A stretch of DNA of 56,638 nt from a virus, in IMG/VR virus record IMGVR_UViG_3300009494_000003, positions 1-56,638 of that record; one strand, 5' to 3'. Positions 25,323 to 33,553 of the stretch are shown here, piece after piece. Position 1 is the first letter of the stretch. Every line of letters starts with the position of its first letter. A program made the position numbers and the translations under genes. The notes beneath the pieces are model-generated. The model saw only the letters and a program-made list of their open reading frames with translations, had not been told where the DNA came from and ran no database searches.

Positions 25323-27481
25323 GGGGTACATTATTCACAGGTGACTGCGTGCAGATCATGGAGACCATGGATGAGAGTTCCGTGGACGCGGTTGTGACCG
25401 ATCCTCCCTATGGATTGGAGTTCATGGGCCGGGAGTTTGATAAGCTCGGTAAGGGTACGGCACAGAGGGCGTGGCATGCACGGTGGGCGAAGCAGGCCCT
25501 GCGAGTCTTGAAACCCGGGGGTTATCTACTCGCGTTTGGGGGCACCAGAACTTATCATCATCTGGCGACTGCCGTGGAGGAAGCCGGGTTTGAGATCCGT
25601 GATATGATCCAGTGGAATTATGGGTCGGGATTTCCCAAATCGTTGAATATTGGGAAGGCGATTGACAAGGCGGCGGGGGTGGAGCGTGAGGTGATTGGGC
25701 ATGAAAGCAAGATACCGGAGCGACCCATAACGGACAATTGGAAGCGGGCTGCAACAACTCCAACCGAAATGCCGCTGCCGGGTCAAGGAAGCAATTCAGG
25801 GTGTGTCCGTATCATAACCGCCCCCGCAACCGAAGCCGCGAAGCAATGGGACGGATGGGGCACGGCGTTGAAGCCCGCAAACGAGCCAATCTTATGGGCA
25901 ACAAAGCCCCTGATTGTGGTTCCCCCAGGTGATATGATACAGGCAGCCAACCTGATTGGAGGTTTGATATGCCTGTCACTATCATCTGTGAAACATGTGG
26001 AGAGTCTTTTGATGTCAAGCCCTAACGGGTGCGAAGGGGATGTCGCTTTTGCTCTATGGCGTGCCGTCGAGTATCGTTCAAGCGAATTTCCAGAGTCATC
26101 AGGGGTGACGGATATGTTCAAATCACCGGAGGTGGCAGAAACTATCTTGAACATCGTCAAGTTATGGCGGATAGTTTGGGACGCAAACTTCGCACGGCAG
26201 AACACGTTCACCACATCAATGGCGACAGGGCTGACAACCGAATTGAAAACCTTCGTATCATTGATGTTGCCGATCATACAAGAATGCATCACCCCGGCAG
26301 GCATGAAGGCACTTGGTCAACCCTCGTATGTGAACATTGCGAGATCGAATTTGAGCGAGCAAACATCTACATCCAACGCCGTAACTTCTGCTCACGAGCT
26401 TGCTACGTTGCTCATGGGGCGAAATGGTGCGAGCGATGTGGGGCAGAGTTTCACGCATGCGGCACACGTCGCAAGTACTGTTCTGCAAAATGCTACCACG
26501 AGTCTAGGCGAAAATCTTAGTCCCGCCCATGAACCAATTGTTGTAGCCAGGAAGCCCTTGAGCGAGAAGACCGTGGCGGCGAACGTGTTGAAGCATGGGA
26601 CAGGCGGGATCAACATTGATGGGTGTAGGGTGGAAATTTCTTCTAACGATGTCATATATGCTAAGAATCCTCACACACAAAATACAGGCTCAAAAAACAG
26701 TAGTTCAATAACACTGGGTGAGGGAGCAAGTTACAAAGTACCCAAAGGTCGCTGGCCTGCGAACGTTTTATTTTCGCACCATCCAGATTGCGAATGTGTT
26801 GGGACGAAGAAGGTGAAGGGTAGTCAGCTGTCTCAGGTTATCAAGCGGAGTAATAGCGGTAGTGAATCAATAGGTAAACAGACGGACAGTTATTGCGAAG
26901 GTTTTACAGACGATGACGGCAACGAAGAAGTAGAAGCTTGGAATTGTCACCCTGATTGTCCGGTGGGGGTCCTGGACAAGCAGAGTGGAGTATTGAAGAG
27001 TGGAAAGCCAACTAAGGGAAAAGAGGAAACGACCAAAGATATTTATGGGAAATATGCAAAACGCTCCTTAGTTGGTGGAGGGGATTCTGGTGGTGCCTCC
27101 CGCTTTTTCTACCAGGCCAAGGCGAGTAGGTCCGAGCGGAACGTAGGCACTGAGGATCTCTTTTGGAGGAGGACGAAGGAGACTCCAAGTGGATACACGC
27201 AAGTCACGCGAGAGGAATGGGAGGTCCTGGATGAGAAGAAGCGTGCGGTGGGCAACATTCACAGCACGGTGAAGCCGGTCGACCTTATCGGGTATTTGAT
27301 CCGGCTCGTGGTTCCCCCAGGTGGAATCGTACTCGATCCTTTTTGCGGCTCAGGCACGGTGTTCCCTGCGGCAGTCAAAGAACAGGTCAAGGTGTTGGCC
27401 ATAGAGAAGGACGAACAGTACTCGGTAATCTCAGAAGCCAGGGCCTCCCATGCGTTTGCGCAGGATCAGGAAGGTCAATGA
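25319..27481 (+). CDS. Beta-class DNA (adenine-N6 or cytosine-N4) methyltransferase with inserted HNH frame
   Basis: 720 residues from the ATG at 25319, which has GAGGAG just upstream; a GTG at 25226 is in frame but overlaps the previous gene. Motif order is that of a beta-class enzyme: TDPPYGLEF near residue 25 (motif IV) and DPFCGSGTVFPAAV near 672 (motif I), with STVKPVDLIGYLIRL before it. Residues about 199-400 are a Ser/Thr/Ala-rich block not needed for catalysis; it coincides with an HNH endonuclease in another frame and is flanked by a 14-codon imperfect repeat (KPANEPI / SPAHEPI). The final residues QDQEGQ lie in the 43-bp direct repeat. Confidence 0.82.
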   Translation: MRGTLFTGDCVQIMETMDESSVDAVVTDPPYGLEFMGREFDKLGKGTAQRAWHARWAKQALRVLKPGGYLLAFGGTRTYHHLATAVEEAGFEIRDMIQWNYGSGFPKSLNIGKAIDKAAGVEREVIGHESKIPERPITDNWKRAATTPTEMPLPGQGSNSGCVRIITAPATEAAKQWDGWGTALKPANEPILWATKPLIVVPPGDMIQAANLIGGLICLSLSSVKHVESLLMSSPNGCEGDVAFALWRAVEYRSSEFPESSGVTDMFKSPEVAETILNIVKLWRIVWDANFARQNTFTTSMATGLTTELKTFVSLMLPIIQECITPAGMKALGQPSYVNIARSNLSEQTSTSNAVTSAHELATLLMGRNGASDVGQSFTHAAHVASTVLQNATTSLGENLSPAHEPIVVARKPLSEKTVAANVLKHGTGGINIDGCRVEISSNDVIYAKNPHTQNTGSKNSSSITLGEGASYKVPKGRWPANVLFSHHPDCECVGTKKVKGSQLSQVIKRSNSGSESIGKQTDSYCEGFTDDDGNEEVEAWNCHPDCPVGVLDKQSGVLKSGKPTKGKEETTKDIYGKYAKRSLVGGGDSGGASRFFYQAKASRSERNVGTEDLFWRRTKETPSGYTQVTREEWEVLDEKKRAVGNIHSTVKPVDLIGYLIRLVVPPGGIVLDPFCGSGTVFPAAVKEQVKVLAIEKDEQYSVISEARASHAFAQDQEGQ
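25871..25912 (+). repeat. 14-codon imperfect repeat, left side of HNH insertion
   Basis: Encodes KPANEPILWATKPL; the right copy at 26519-26560 encodes SPAHEPIVVARKPL. The offset is 648 bases, exactly 216 codons, so the inserted block keeps the methyltransferase frame. Confidence 0.7.
25969..26520 (+). pseudogene. HNH homing-type endonuclease nested in the methyltransferase gene, nonsense at codon 19
   Basis: In the frame other than the methyltransferase's, an ATG at 25969 follows a perfect GGAGG (25958-25962). It reads a zinc-knuckle start (CETCGESFDVKP) and then meets TAA at 26023-26025, where related proteins usually have Tyr. The frame resumes at once: CRFCSMACRR, YLEHRQVMADSLGRKL, the HNH core HVHHINGDRADNRIENL, and two more Cys pairs (CEHCEIEF ... 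CSRAC; CERCGAEF ... CSAKC), ending at TAG 26518-26520. A GTG at 26029, four bases after the stop, could permit reinitiation, giving 163 residues. It is an endonuclease element, damaged or expressed by reinitiation. Confidence 0.7.
26519..26560 (+). repeat. 14-codon imperfect repeat, right side of HNH insertion
   Basis: Right partner of 25871-25912. It begins on the last bases of the HNH stop codon, so the endonuclease frame ends exactly where the methyltransferase resumes. Confidence 0.7.
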
Positions 27482-27503
27482 CCTCATTGAAGGAAAAAAT
27501 CGT
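27461..27503 (+). repeat. 43-bp direct repeat, right copy
   Basis: Right copy of 25231-25273 (one mismatch). It covers the end of the second methyltransferase gene and the start of the DnaC-like gene, likely the original location of the MTSLKEKIV start. Confidence 0.85.
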
Positions 27504-28215
27504 GGGCGCGTGTCGCGTCTGTGGCGGCGACGGTTACGAGGGCAACCGGCTTTGCAACTGTTCGATCAAGTTCAGGGTGTACAACCGTCTTGTCGATAAC
27601 GGGTTTAACGAGAGCCTGCTGGATCTGGTCAGCTCACCCGCGTACACGTTGCCCATGCTGGAAACCGGGTCTGAATCGATAAATTATTTTTTACATCATC
27701 CGTTTGACGTGATGGACAAGGGCTTGAGCCTCTACATCCTCTCGAAAGAGAATGGGCGGGGCAAGACGACCCTGGCCCATTATCTCGTTTATGTGCTGGC
27801 GTGGCCGTTCGCCCAGACCGAGAATTACAACCGGAGGCGTACGTACGCGTTTGTGGATATGCATGCGCTCCTGGAGTCATTCTTGGGCGGTGATGAGATG
27901 CACAACACGTGGAAGGCCACGGTGCTGGTGCTCGACGATTTGGGCAGTGAGAGCCGCTCGGCGGCGTGGAAGATCGATACGGCCACGTCAATGCTCCACC
28001 GTATTCTCCATTACCGACGTGATCGGAGGCTGCCGACAATCATTACCTCGAACTTTGTTGCCGAGAGCCTTACGGGCTTTTACAATGGCGTTCTTGACTC
28101 GGTGCTGGAGATCAGGCCTGACGGTGTGATCGGTGGCCAGGTCTTCCGCCAGGTTGAGGTCGGTGGTGGCGAGGATTTTCGCATTGCGCACGGCTCAAGT
28201 GACTGGCCAACTTGA
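27478..28215 (+). CDS. DnaC/DnaI-like helicase loader ATPase
   Basis: 245 residues starting at ATG 27478 (ATGA overlap with the methyltransferase; the longer frame from 27343 is noise). Residues 12-27 carry a zinc motif (CRVCGGDG ... LCNC). The ATPase has Walker A ENGRGKTT (about 89-96) and Walker B VLVLDDLGSE (about 144-153), then TIITSN (sensor, about 183). This is the layout of DnaC-type loaders, which place the replicative helicase on DNA. The next gene encodes the DnaB-like helicase, with a one-base overlap, which supports the call. Confidence 0.8.
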   Translation: MTSLKEKIVGACRVCGGDGYEGNRLCNCSIKFRVYNRLVDNGFNESLLDLVSSPAYTLPMLETGSESINYFLHHPFDVMDKGLSLYILSKENGRGKTTLAHYLVYVLAWPFAQTENYNRRRTYAFVDMHALLESFLGGDEMHNTWKATVLVLDDLGSESRSAAWKIDTATSMLHRILHYRRDRRLPTIITSNFVAESLTGFYNGVLDSVLEIRPDGVIGGQVFRQVEVGGGEDFRIAHGSSDWPT

Positions 28216-29561
28216 TGCAGATTGATGTCAAAGTCGAGGCCGAATTTCTGGCCTCCATTCTCCAGGGCAAGAACATCGTAGAGCCCGACGTGCTGAGGTT
28301 TGTCGAGCCCGAGTATTTCCAGGTCGAATCGTATCAGTGGCTTGTCCAGCTCCTGAAGGAGCGCGAGTGGAAGCCCCTGGTGTTCGATTACCTTGACCAG
28401 GAGCTGCTTGCGTTGAAGGAAGACGAGACGCGGGAGAAGCACCGCAACCAGTTGTACGCCCTGTATGTTCGGGAATTGTCGTTCGCTGAGGATGCGGCGG
28501 ACAAGTTCAGGGCCTATGTTTCGTTTTGTGTCGTCAATTCCCGGGTGCGTGGGGCTTTTGAGGGCTTTGCGCGCACCGACCGTATCGATTTTCTTCTCGA
28601 TGAGATCGGGGACGCGACCCATGAGGCCAGGGACGTGGTGCGCGTCAATGCTCTGCCTGTGATTGATCTTGCGGATAATTACCTGGAGCGACAACACCTG
28701 CGACAACACCTGCGAGATAACCCGGCCATGAATCCCCGGTTGCTGACGGGCATTGTGGGTCTCGACCAGCAGTTTATTATTCGTGCTCCCATGCTGGTCG
28801 ATTTCCTGGCCCCGTTCAAGCGCTACAAGAGTATCTTTCTCAACGCACTCGGCTACGCGTTGCTTCTCCAGGGCCATGACGTTCTGCACGTCACGTACGA
28901 AAATTCGATAGAGTTGACGATGGATCGCTACGACTCAATGTTCTCGGAGCTGAATTATGATCGGATTTCGAATATGCTCATTACGCAGGAGGAGCGCGCT
29001 GCGCTTGACCAGACGTTTGCGTGGATGAAGCAGTGGAAGAACCGGTTGAAGGTTGTCAAGGGCGTTGCCAATAAGACGACGGTTGCGGAAGTGGAGGAGG
29101 AGGTCGAGCGCCTTCGGGACCGTCAGGGTTTTTCCGCGACTGTCGAGATCTGGGATTATTTGAACATCATAGCCCCATCCAAAGAGTTTCATCAGGAACG
29201 TCATGAGCAGAAACAGATCGTGTGGGACCTGAAGGTTCATGCCGAGAAATATGGGGTTGCAGTCATCGAAGCGAGTCAGGCGAACATGGTGGGTGTGCAG
29301 GCCGATAGACTGGATTTGAGTCACCGGGGGTTGTCAACGGACATCTCCCGTGGAATCGATTTGTGCATCGCAATCGACCAGACCGAGGATGAGAAGGAAG
29401 AAGGGATTATCGTGTTGTCTCCACAGTTTGTCAGGGGCGGGGCCATAACTATACCGGAGATAGTCCTAGATTCCGATTTGCCTCGGATGGTTGTGAGCCG
29501 TGAATTGCATCGCCTTTGGGAGCACGCTGCACGAATAAATCCTTATATTTCAACAGATTAG
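28215..29561 (+). CDS. DnaB-like replicative helicase with altered P-loop
   Basis: 448 residues. An N-terminal helical domain (about 1-150) is followed by a RecA-type core: TGIVGLDQQF (about 175), a P-loop region FLAPFKRYKSIFLNALGY (about 196-213), LHVTYENS (about 222), VEIWDYLNII (Walker B-like, about 312), and VIEASQANM and STDISRGIDL further on. The usual GxGKT/S is replaced by RYKS: lysine and serine stay, but the glycine before the lysine is gone. DnaB uses this loop to bind ATP, so the protein either belongs to a variant phage lineage or has reduced activity. It lies between loader and primase. Confidence 0.75.
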   Translation: MQIDVKVEAEFLASILQGKNIVEPDVLRFVEPEYFQVESYQWLVQLLKEREWKPLVFDYLDQELLALKEDETREKHRNQLYALYVRELSFAEDAADKFRAYVSFCVVNSRVRGAFEGFARTDRIDFLLDEIGDATHEARDVVRVNALPVIDLADNYLERQHLRQHLRDNPAMNPRLLTGIVGLDQQFIIRAPMLVDFLAPFKRYKSIFLNALGYALLLQGHDVLHVTYENSIELTMDRYDSMFSELNYDRISNMLITQEERAALDQTFAWMKQWKNRLKVVKGVANKTTVAEVEEEVERLRDRQGFSATVEIWDYLNIIAPSKEFHQERHEQKQIVWDLKVHAEKYGVAVIEASQANMVGVQADRLDLSHRGLSTDISRGIDLCIAIDQTEDEKEEGIIVLSPQFVRGGAITIPEIVLDSDLPRMVVSRELHRLWEHAARINPYISTD

Positions 29562-29602
29562 AGCTTTTTTGGCACTGAACAAAAATTTAGCATAGAATTT
29601 TC

Positions 29603-29637
29603 TTGACACCGGTTTTTCAGGTTGCTACTTATATAGT
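29603..29637 (+). promoter_or_regulatory. Possible promoter before the primase gene
   Basis: In the 134-base gap before the primase there is TTGACA (29603-29608) and an AT-rich TATATAGT (29630-29637). The spacing (21-23 bases) is too long for a standard sigma-70 promoter, so this is only suggestive. A similar TATATAGT follows the TTGACA at 9802. Confidence 0.25.
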
Positions 29638-29695
29638 CTCAGTATGTGGATTTGATGGGTTTTTGGTGGACTTTTAGCGGATTTTAGGGGCAGGC

Positions 29696-30640
29696 ATGGT
29701 CGATCCTCAATCGTATATTCTGTCGAAATTTCCTGATAAATCGCCTAATTCGGCTGGCGAGATACACGCGTCCTGTCCGTTCCATGATGATCGCAATCCA
29801 AGTTTTTCAATCAACGTAGAGCGCGGTGTCTTTGTTTGCGGCTCGGGTCGGTGCGGGGTTCGCGGCAATTTTGCTCTTTTTTACAAGATGATGGAGAACA
29901 TTACCTCCTGGCGTGAGGTCTATGAACGCCTGAAGGTGAACCGGATCGCGCTCGACATCGAAGAGCTGTTGGCCACCAAACCCGTGGGGCAAAAGCAGTA
30001 CGAAGTCAGTCAATTTCCTGCCGCGCCACACGCATGGGTCGAGGAGATCGGCCACATCGCGTATCTCGATGAACGCGGCCTGGGAAAAGACGTGATCGAC
30101 GCCTACGGGCTCCTCTACGGGCGTCTGGGTGCCTCGGCCAACATCGGCATTACGGACTCGATAATTCTACCCGTGTACGACCTCAACGGCGCGTACCTGA
30201 CGTTCCAGGTGCGCTACCTGAGTCCAACATCCCGGTTACGGTGGCGCACGCCCTCGAATTCGCCTATCCAGCGTCTCCTCTATGGTGGCTGGATCATCCC
30301 GTGGAATCGGGATCGGCAATTGTGGATAGTTGAGGGCGCGAGCGATGTCTGGGGGCTCTTTAGGCACGGTGTGCAGAGCGTGGGTCTTTTTACCAAAGCT
30401 GCGTCGGATGCGCAGCTGAACCGTGTTGCTGAAGTATGTCGCGATTTTGGTCTGATTCCCGTCGTGTGCCTCGATGGAGACGCTATAACCGACAGTAAAG
30501 ACTTTGGGCAGGTCATCCAGCACGAGCTTATCGCCTCGGGCCTGGATGCCCGTCTTGTTCACCTGGAGCGCCATGAGGATCCGGGCGCTCTACCAGCGGA
30601 GAGACTGGCGTCCCTGCGTCAGGAACTCGGAGAAATGTGA
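29696..30640 (+). CDS. DnaG-like primase (CHC2 zinc finger + TOPRIM)
   Basis: 314 residues. A CHC2-type zinc domain opens the protein: CPFHDDRNPSFSI (about 27-39) and CGSGRCGVRGNF (about 48-59). The centre (about 125-190) is the primase core (YGLLYGRLG, ITDSIILPVYD, TFQVRYLSP). TOPRIM motifs are WIVEGASDVWGL (about 209-220) and VCLDGDAITDSKD (about 256). It would synthesise RNA primers for the phage polymerase. It is shorter than bacterial DnaG and lacks the C-terminal helicase-binding domain. The 3' end contains a 25-base sequence repeated in the next gene. Confidence 0.8.
   Translation: MVDPQSYILSKFPDKSPNSAGEIHASCPFHDDRNPSFSINVERGVFVCGSGRCGVRGNFALFYKMMENITSWREVYERLKVNRIALDIEELLATKPVGQKQYEVSQFPAAPHAWVEEIGHIAYLDERGLGKDVIDAYGLLYGRLGASANIGITDSIILPVYDLNGAYLTFQVRYLSPTSRLRWRTPSNSPIQRLLYGGWIIPWNRDRQLWIVEGASDVWGLFRHGVQSVGLFTKAASDAQLNRVAEVCRDFGLIPVVCLDGDAITDSKDFGQVIQHELIASGLDARLVHLERHEDPGALPAERLASLRQELGEM
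30583..30607 (+). repeat. 25-bp repeat shared with 30847-30871
   Basis: An exact copy of this stretch from the primase 3' end lies 264 bases downstream, directly before the imported DUF4116 leader in the next gene. It probably marks the recombination joint of that import. Confidence 0.75.
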
Positions 30641-31521
30641 TGCAGAACGAAGATACCTTATCCGGGCGAAGGCAAGAGTCCATATCCATAATTCATAATG
30701 CAATTGCTGGCGCGAAGATTTTGGCATTCGAGTTGGACGTATCTCATCGGGATTCAAAAGTTATAATGAAAGCGTGTCTGAGCATCGAAGGCGGAAGGAA
30801 GCTGATATACGACATGGACACCGGACACATTACCTTTGAGGACAGCGGGCGCTCTACCAGCGGAGAGACTGACGCAAGTACGTCAAAACCTCGAAAGAGA
30901 AACACAGGAGAAAAACTGATGAAACTGTCAGAATTTTTACAGGCCGTTGGAGACGAAGCGTCTGCAATAATAAATTATGTTGGAGAGGAGGCTTTAAAGG
31001 CCGTCAAGCAAGACGGAGACGCGCTCAAGTACGTGAAGGACCAGACGCCCGAAATCTGTACCGAGGCCGTTAAGCGTAACGGATACGCGCTCAAGTACGT
31101 GAAGGACCAGACGCCCGAAATCTGTACCGAGGCCGTTAAGCGTAACGGATACGCGCTCAGGTACGTGAAGGACCAGACGCCCGAAATCTGTACCGAGGCC
31201 GTTAAGCGTAACGGATACGCGCTCAAGTACGTGAAGGACCAGACGCCCGAAATCTGTACCGAGGCCGTTAAGCGTAACGGATACGCGCTCAGGTACGTGA
31301 AGGACCAGACGCCCGAAATCTGTACCGAGGCCGTTAAGCGTAACGGATACGCGCTCAGGTACGTGAAGGACCAGACGCCCGAAATCTGTACCGAGGCCGT
31401 CAAGCAAGACGGAGACGCGCTCAAGTACGTGAACAAAAGTATTTTTGAGCCGGATGGCAACACAAAAACCAAGCAACCGTGTCCGCGATGTAATGGAACG
31501 GGTATCGTGGAGGAAGCCTGA
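30640..31521 (+). CDS. Chimeric DUF4116 repeat protein (internal start at 30919 likely)
   Basis: 293 residues from ATG 30640 (overlapping the primase stop). Residues 1-70 are an unrelated domain (ISIIHNAIAGAKILAFELDV). Then comes a piece (SGRSTSGETDASTSKP) that copies the junction before DUF4116 gene 2, except that the old stop TGA is now CGA, fusing the frames. The AGGAG ribosome site and the start MKLSEFLQAVGDEAS at 30919 are kept, so a 200-residue protein can also be made. The repeats are six near-identical 66-base units (KDQTPEICTEAVKRNGYALK). The C-terminus has a zinc-knuckle (CPRCNGTG). Function unknown. Confidence 0.7.
   Translation: MQNEDTLSGRRQESISIIHNAIAGAKILAFELDVSHRDSKVIMKACLSIEGGRKLIYDMDTGHITFEDSGRSTSGETDASTSKPRKRNTGEKLMKLSEFLQAVGDEASAIINYVGEEALKAVKQDGDALKYVKDQTPEICTEAVKRNGYALKYVKDQTPEICTEAVKRNGYALRYVKDQTPEICTEAVKRNGYALKYVKDQTPEICTEAVKRNGYALRYVKDQTPEICTEAVKRNGYALRYVKDQTPEICTEAVKQDGDALKYVNKSIFEPDGNTKTKQPCPRCNGTGIVEEA
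31036..31431 (+). repeat. Tandem 6 x 66-bp coding repeat
   Basis: Six 22-codon units, nearly identical in DNA, differing mainly at one Lys/Arg codon (AAG/AGG). The order of variants (K, R, K, R, R) suggests duplication of a two-unit block. Such low divergence means recent expansion or ongoing gene conversion, and copy number is expected to vary between isolates. Confidence 0.95.
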
Positions 31522-32420
31522 TGCAACTCGACGTCATGGTCAACAATACGATTGCAGGTCTTCAGGGGGAGTATCCTGATCTTGCGCGGGGGATAAAAAA
31601 ATGGTCACAGTTTCTTCGGCATTCCATCGCGCGCGTATCGCAGATCACGGGCTCGCCGCCAGAGGACGTTCTCGGTGACATTCTTCTCGGACTGGTCAAG
31701 GTCAATGAGATGTATCGTCGGAATCTCTACCGCTACTCAGGGAACCTATTTCGCATCGCTGCTTTCGATGGCAAGGCCGTGCTGATCGAGACCCTGCCTC
31801 ACAACAAAAAACTTCATCTTCGTTTCTGGACTCATTGTTCGAATCTTGAGCCGGTGAAGCGCGCGAAGATGGAGTCGACCATCTACCGCGAGATTCATCA
31901 GCAATATGTCAACTTACTGGCCGTGCATTTCACGTCAAAACACGGGTATGAATCGGCGGGTTTCGACGAGCGTACTGTGGTGGTGCGTGGCGGCACGGAG
32001 GGGGTCTTTACTGAAAAGCGTCGGGTCAAAAACGTGCGGAAGGTTGTTCACCTGGTGGACATTGATGTTCCTGCGGGTGACTTCCAGGACTTAGGGAAAG
32101 CGCTGTATCCGTCATCCGCAGAAGTAGTAGACTACCTGTCTGATTTCAAGTCCAACCCGGAGCAGCAGTTGATTTCAGACGAGGTGGTCGGAAGTCTTGG
32201 GTCCACCCTGTCGGCGGACGCGCTTGTCGTGATGGGCTGTCTCCTCGATGAGCCTGGGATGAACACTCGTTTTATTTCGGAGACAACGGGCCTGTCGCAC
32301 AAGAAGGTGCACGTTGCGCGTCATGAAATCATGCGGGGGTACACCACGATTGCGGGTGCCCGGCAACCATTCGTTCATGGCACGGCACCTGTCTATCTCA
32401 GGGCGGACCAAGTATGCTGA
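31521..32420 (+). CDS. HTH protein, possibly sigma-factor-like
   Basis: 299 residues, one-base overlap with the DUF4116 gene. An N-terminal helical part (SIARVSQITGSPPEDVLGDILLGLVKVNEMY, about 35-70) resembles sigma region 2 in layout, and near the C-terminus a helix-turn-helix is likely (MNTRFISETTGLSHKKVHVARHEI, about 245-270), as in sigma region 4. Between them lies a beta-rich part with charged segments. I am not sure of the family; it may be a phage transcription factor for later genes or a replication-initiation protein. Confidence 0.4.
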   Translation: MQLDVMVNNTIAGLQGEYPDLARGIKKWSQFLRHSIARVSQITGSPPEDVLGDILLGLVKVNEMYRRNLYRYSGNLFRIAAFDGKAVLIETLPHNKKLHLRFWTHCSNLEPVKRAKMESTIYREIHQQYVNLLAVHFTSKHGYESAGFDERTVVVRGGTEGVFTEKRRVKNVRKVVHLVDIDVPAGDFQDLGKALYPSSAEVVDYLSDFKSNPEQQLISDEVVGSLGSTLSADALVVMGCLLDEPGMNTRFISETTGLSHKKVHVARHEIMRGYTTIAGARQPFVHGTAPVYLRADQVC

Positions 32421-33544
32421 TCCAACCGACCAAAGACGGGTTCATTATCGACTACCAGTTTGGACTCGATTTTTGCAAGGCGGTCGAGCGCACGAATCCA
32501 AAGAATGAGCACATTTTTCTGGCCTGCGATGGTCAAATGTTTTCAATTTTTGCGCAGTCGTACACTGCGGCTGTCATGGCGAATGTCCCGGTCACAGGTG
32601 GCCTGCATTTTTGGCTCGGCCTGGATTCTGTCCGGTTCGTGTCGCTCTTCAAACGTCTTTATGCAGGGAGTGACATAGTCATCAAGCCCAGCGAGAGGCG
32701 CGTGGTTGTCAGCGAGGACAACATCTCGGTGAAATTTCCGGCCACACATTTCCATCGACTGTCTGCCCTTCCTCCCTTTGAGTCGATTCCCGGTGCCTCG
32801 GATGGGGCAGGCGCGTGGTTGGTACACGCACTCTCTAGTTGTTACTCAGCGCTCAGCAAGTCGAAGCGTTGGGCCGGGATCTTGGTAGACAACACGGGGG
32901 CGGTCGCGAGGGTAATGAAAATTACGGAGAGTGCGATCAAGATTTTGGCTGGCCCGAAACTTCCGTGTGCTGATCGCCGTTTTATCGTCTCGGACAGCAT
33001 GGCGAGCGCACTTGGTGGGTTCAAGGATTCGGTCGAGGACGTGTTCGTTGCACCTAATCACCTGGGAGTCCGGCTCAAGAACGACATTCTTGTTTACGCA
33101 CCACTCTTGGTGGACGATTACCCACCTCAGTACTTAGATGGTTTTGGGCTGGCCGATGCGCTCCCTCAGATGCTTCCTGCTCCGTCCAGATATGTTTTTG
33201 AACGCGAGGCGCTGGTCAATGTACTCAGTCTCGTATCCGGTGTTGTGGGTCAGCAAGAGTCTCAAGTGAAGTGCGCCTCGGTGGGGTATGCGACGAACAC
33301 CAAAAAGCCGATCTGGCGTGTCAGCGCCAAGGCCTTCAACGGGTGCGAGGCGATGGAGCAGGTGCAGTCTATTGAAGGTTTTCCACCACAGCTGAGCCCC
33401 CTGAGTATACACGCCAGCCGATTTCTGGGGTGTCTCAGGTCGTACGGGGAAACGGTGTATCTGTACAACAGCAGCAATGACTACATTGTGGTCACCGATG
33501 ACGAATCGTGTTCGGATGTCACGCTGCTCTACAAGTCGGCATAG
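32414..33544 (+). CDS. Probable DNA polymerase sliding clamp (DnaN-like)
   Basis: 376 residues, the same length as bacterial beta clamps (about 370). The pattern of three repeated folds is compatible: ACDGQMFSIFAQ (about 38) resembles the 'ATDGhRL' motif of domain 1, and the end (IHASRFLGCLRSYGE ... DYIVVTDDES ... VTLLYKSA) resembles the C-terminal strand set of DnaN. Sequence identity is low. The phage also encodes the clamp-loader DnaX at 40.0 kb and a polymerase at 34.8 kb, which makes a clamp functionally expected. Confidence 0.5.
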   Translation: MLIQPTKDGFIIDYQFGLDFCKAVERTNPKNEHIFLACDGQMFSIFAQSYTAAVMANVPVTGGLHFWLGLDSVRFVSLFKRLYAGSDIVIKPSERRVVVSEDNISVKFPATHFHRLSALPPFESIPGASDGAGAWLVHALSSCYSALSKSKRWAGILVDNTGAVARVMKITESAIKILAGPKLPCADRRFIVSDSMASALGGFKDSVEDVFVAPNHLGVRLKNDILVYAPLLVDDYPPQYLDGFGLADALPQMLPAPSRYVFEREALVNVLSLVSGVVGQQESQVKCASVGYATNTKKPIWRVSAKAFNGCEAMEQVQSIEGFPPQLSPLSIHASRFLGCLRSYGETVYLYNSSNDYIVVTDDESCSDVTLLYKSA

Positions 33545-33553
33545 GAGTAGGAT

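Noticed and set aside
31036-31431. CRISPR-like array
   Set aside because: The repeats are contiguous 22-codon units in a coding frame, without spacers.
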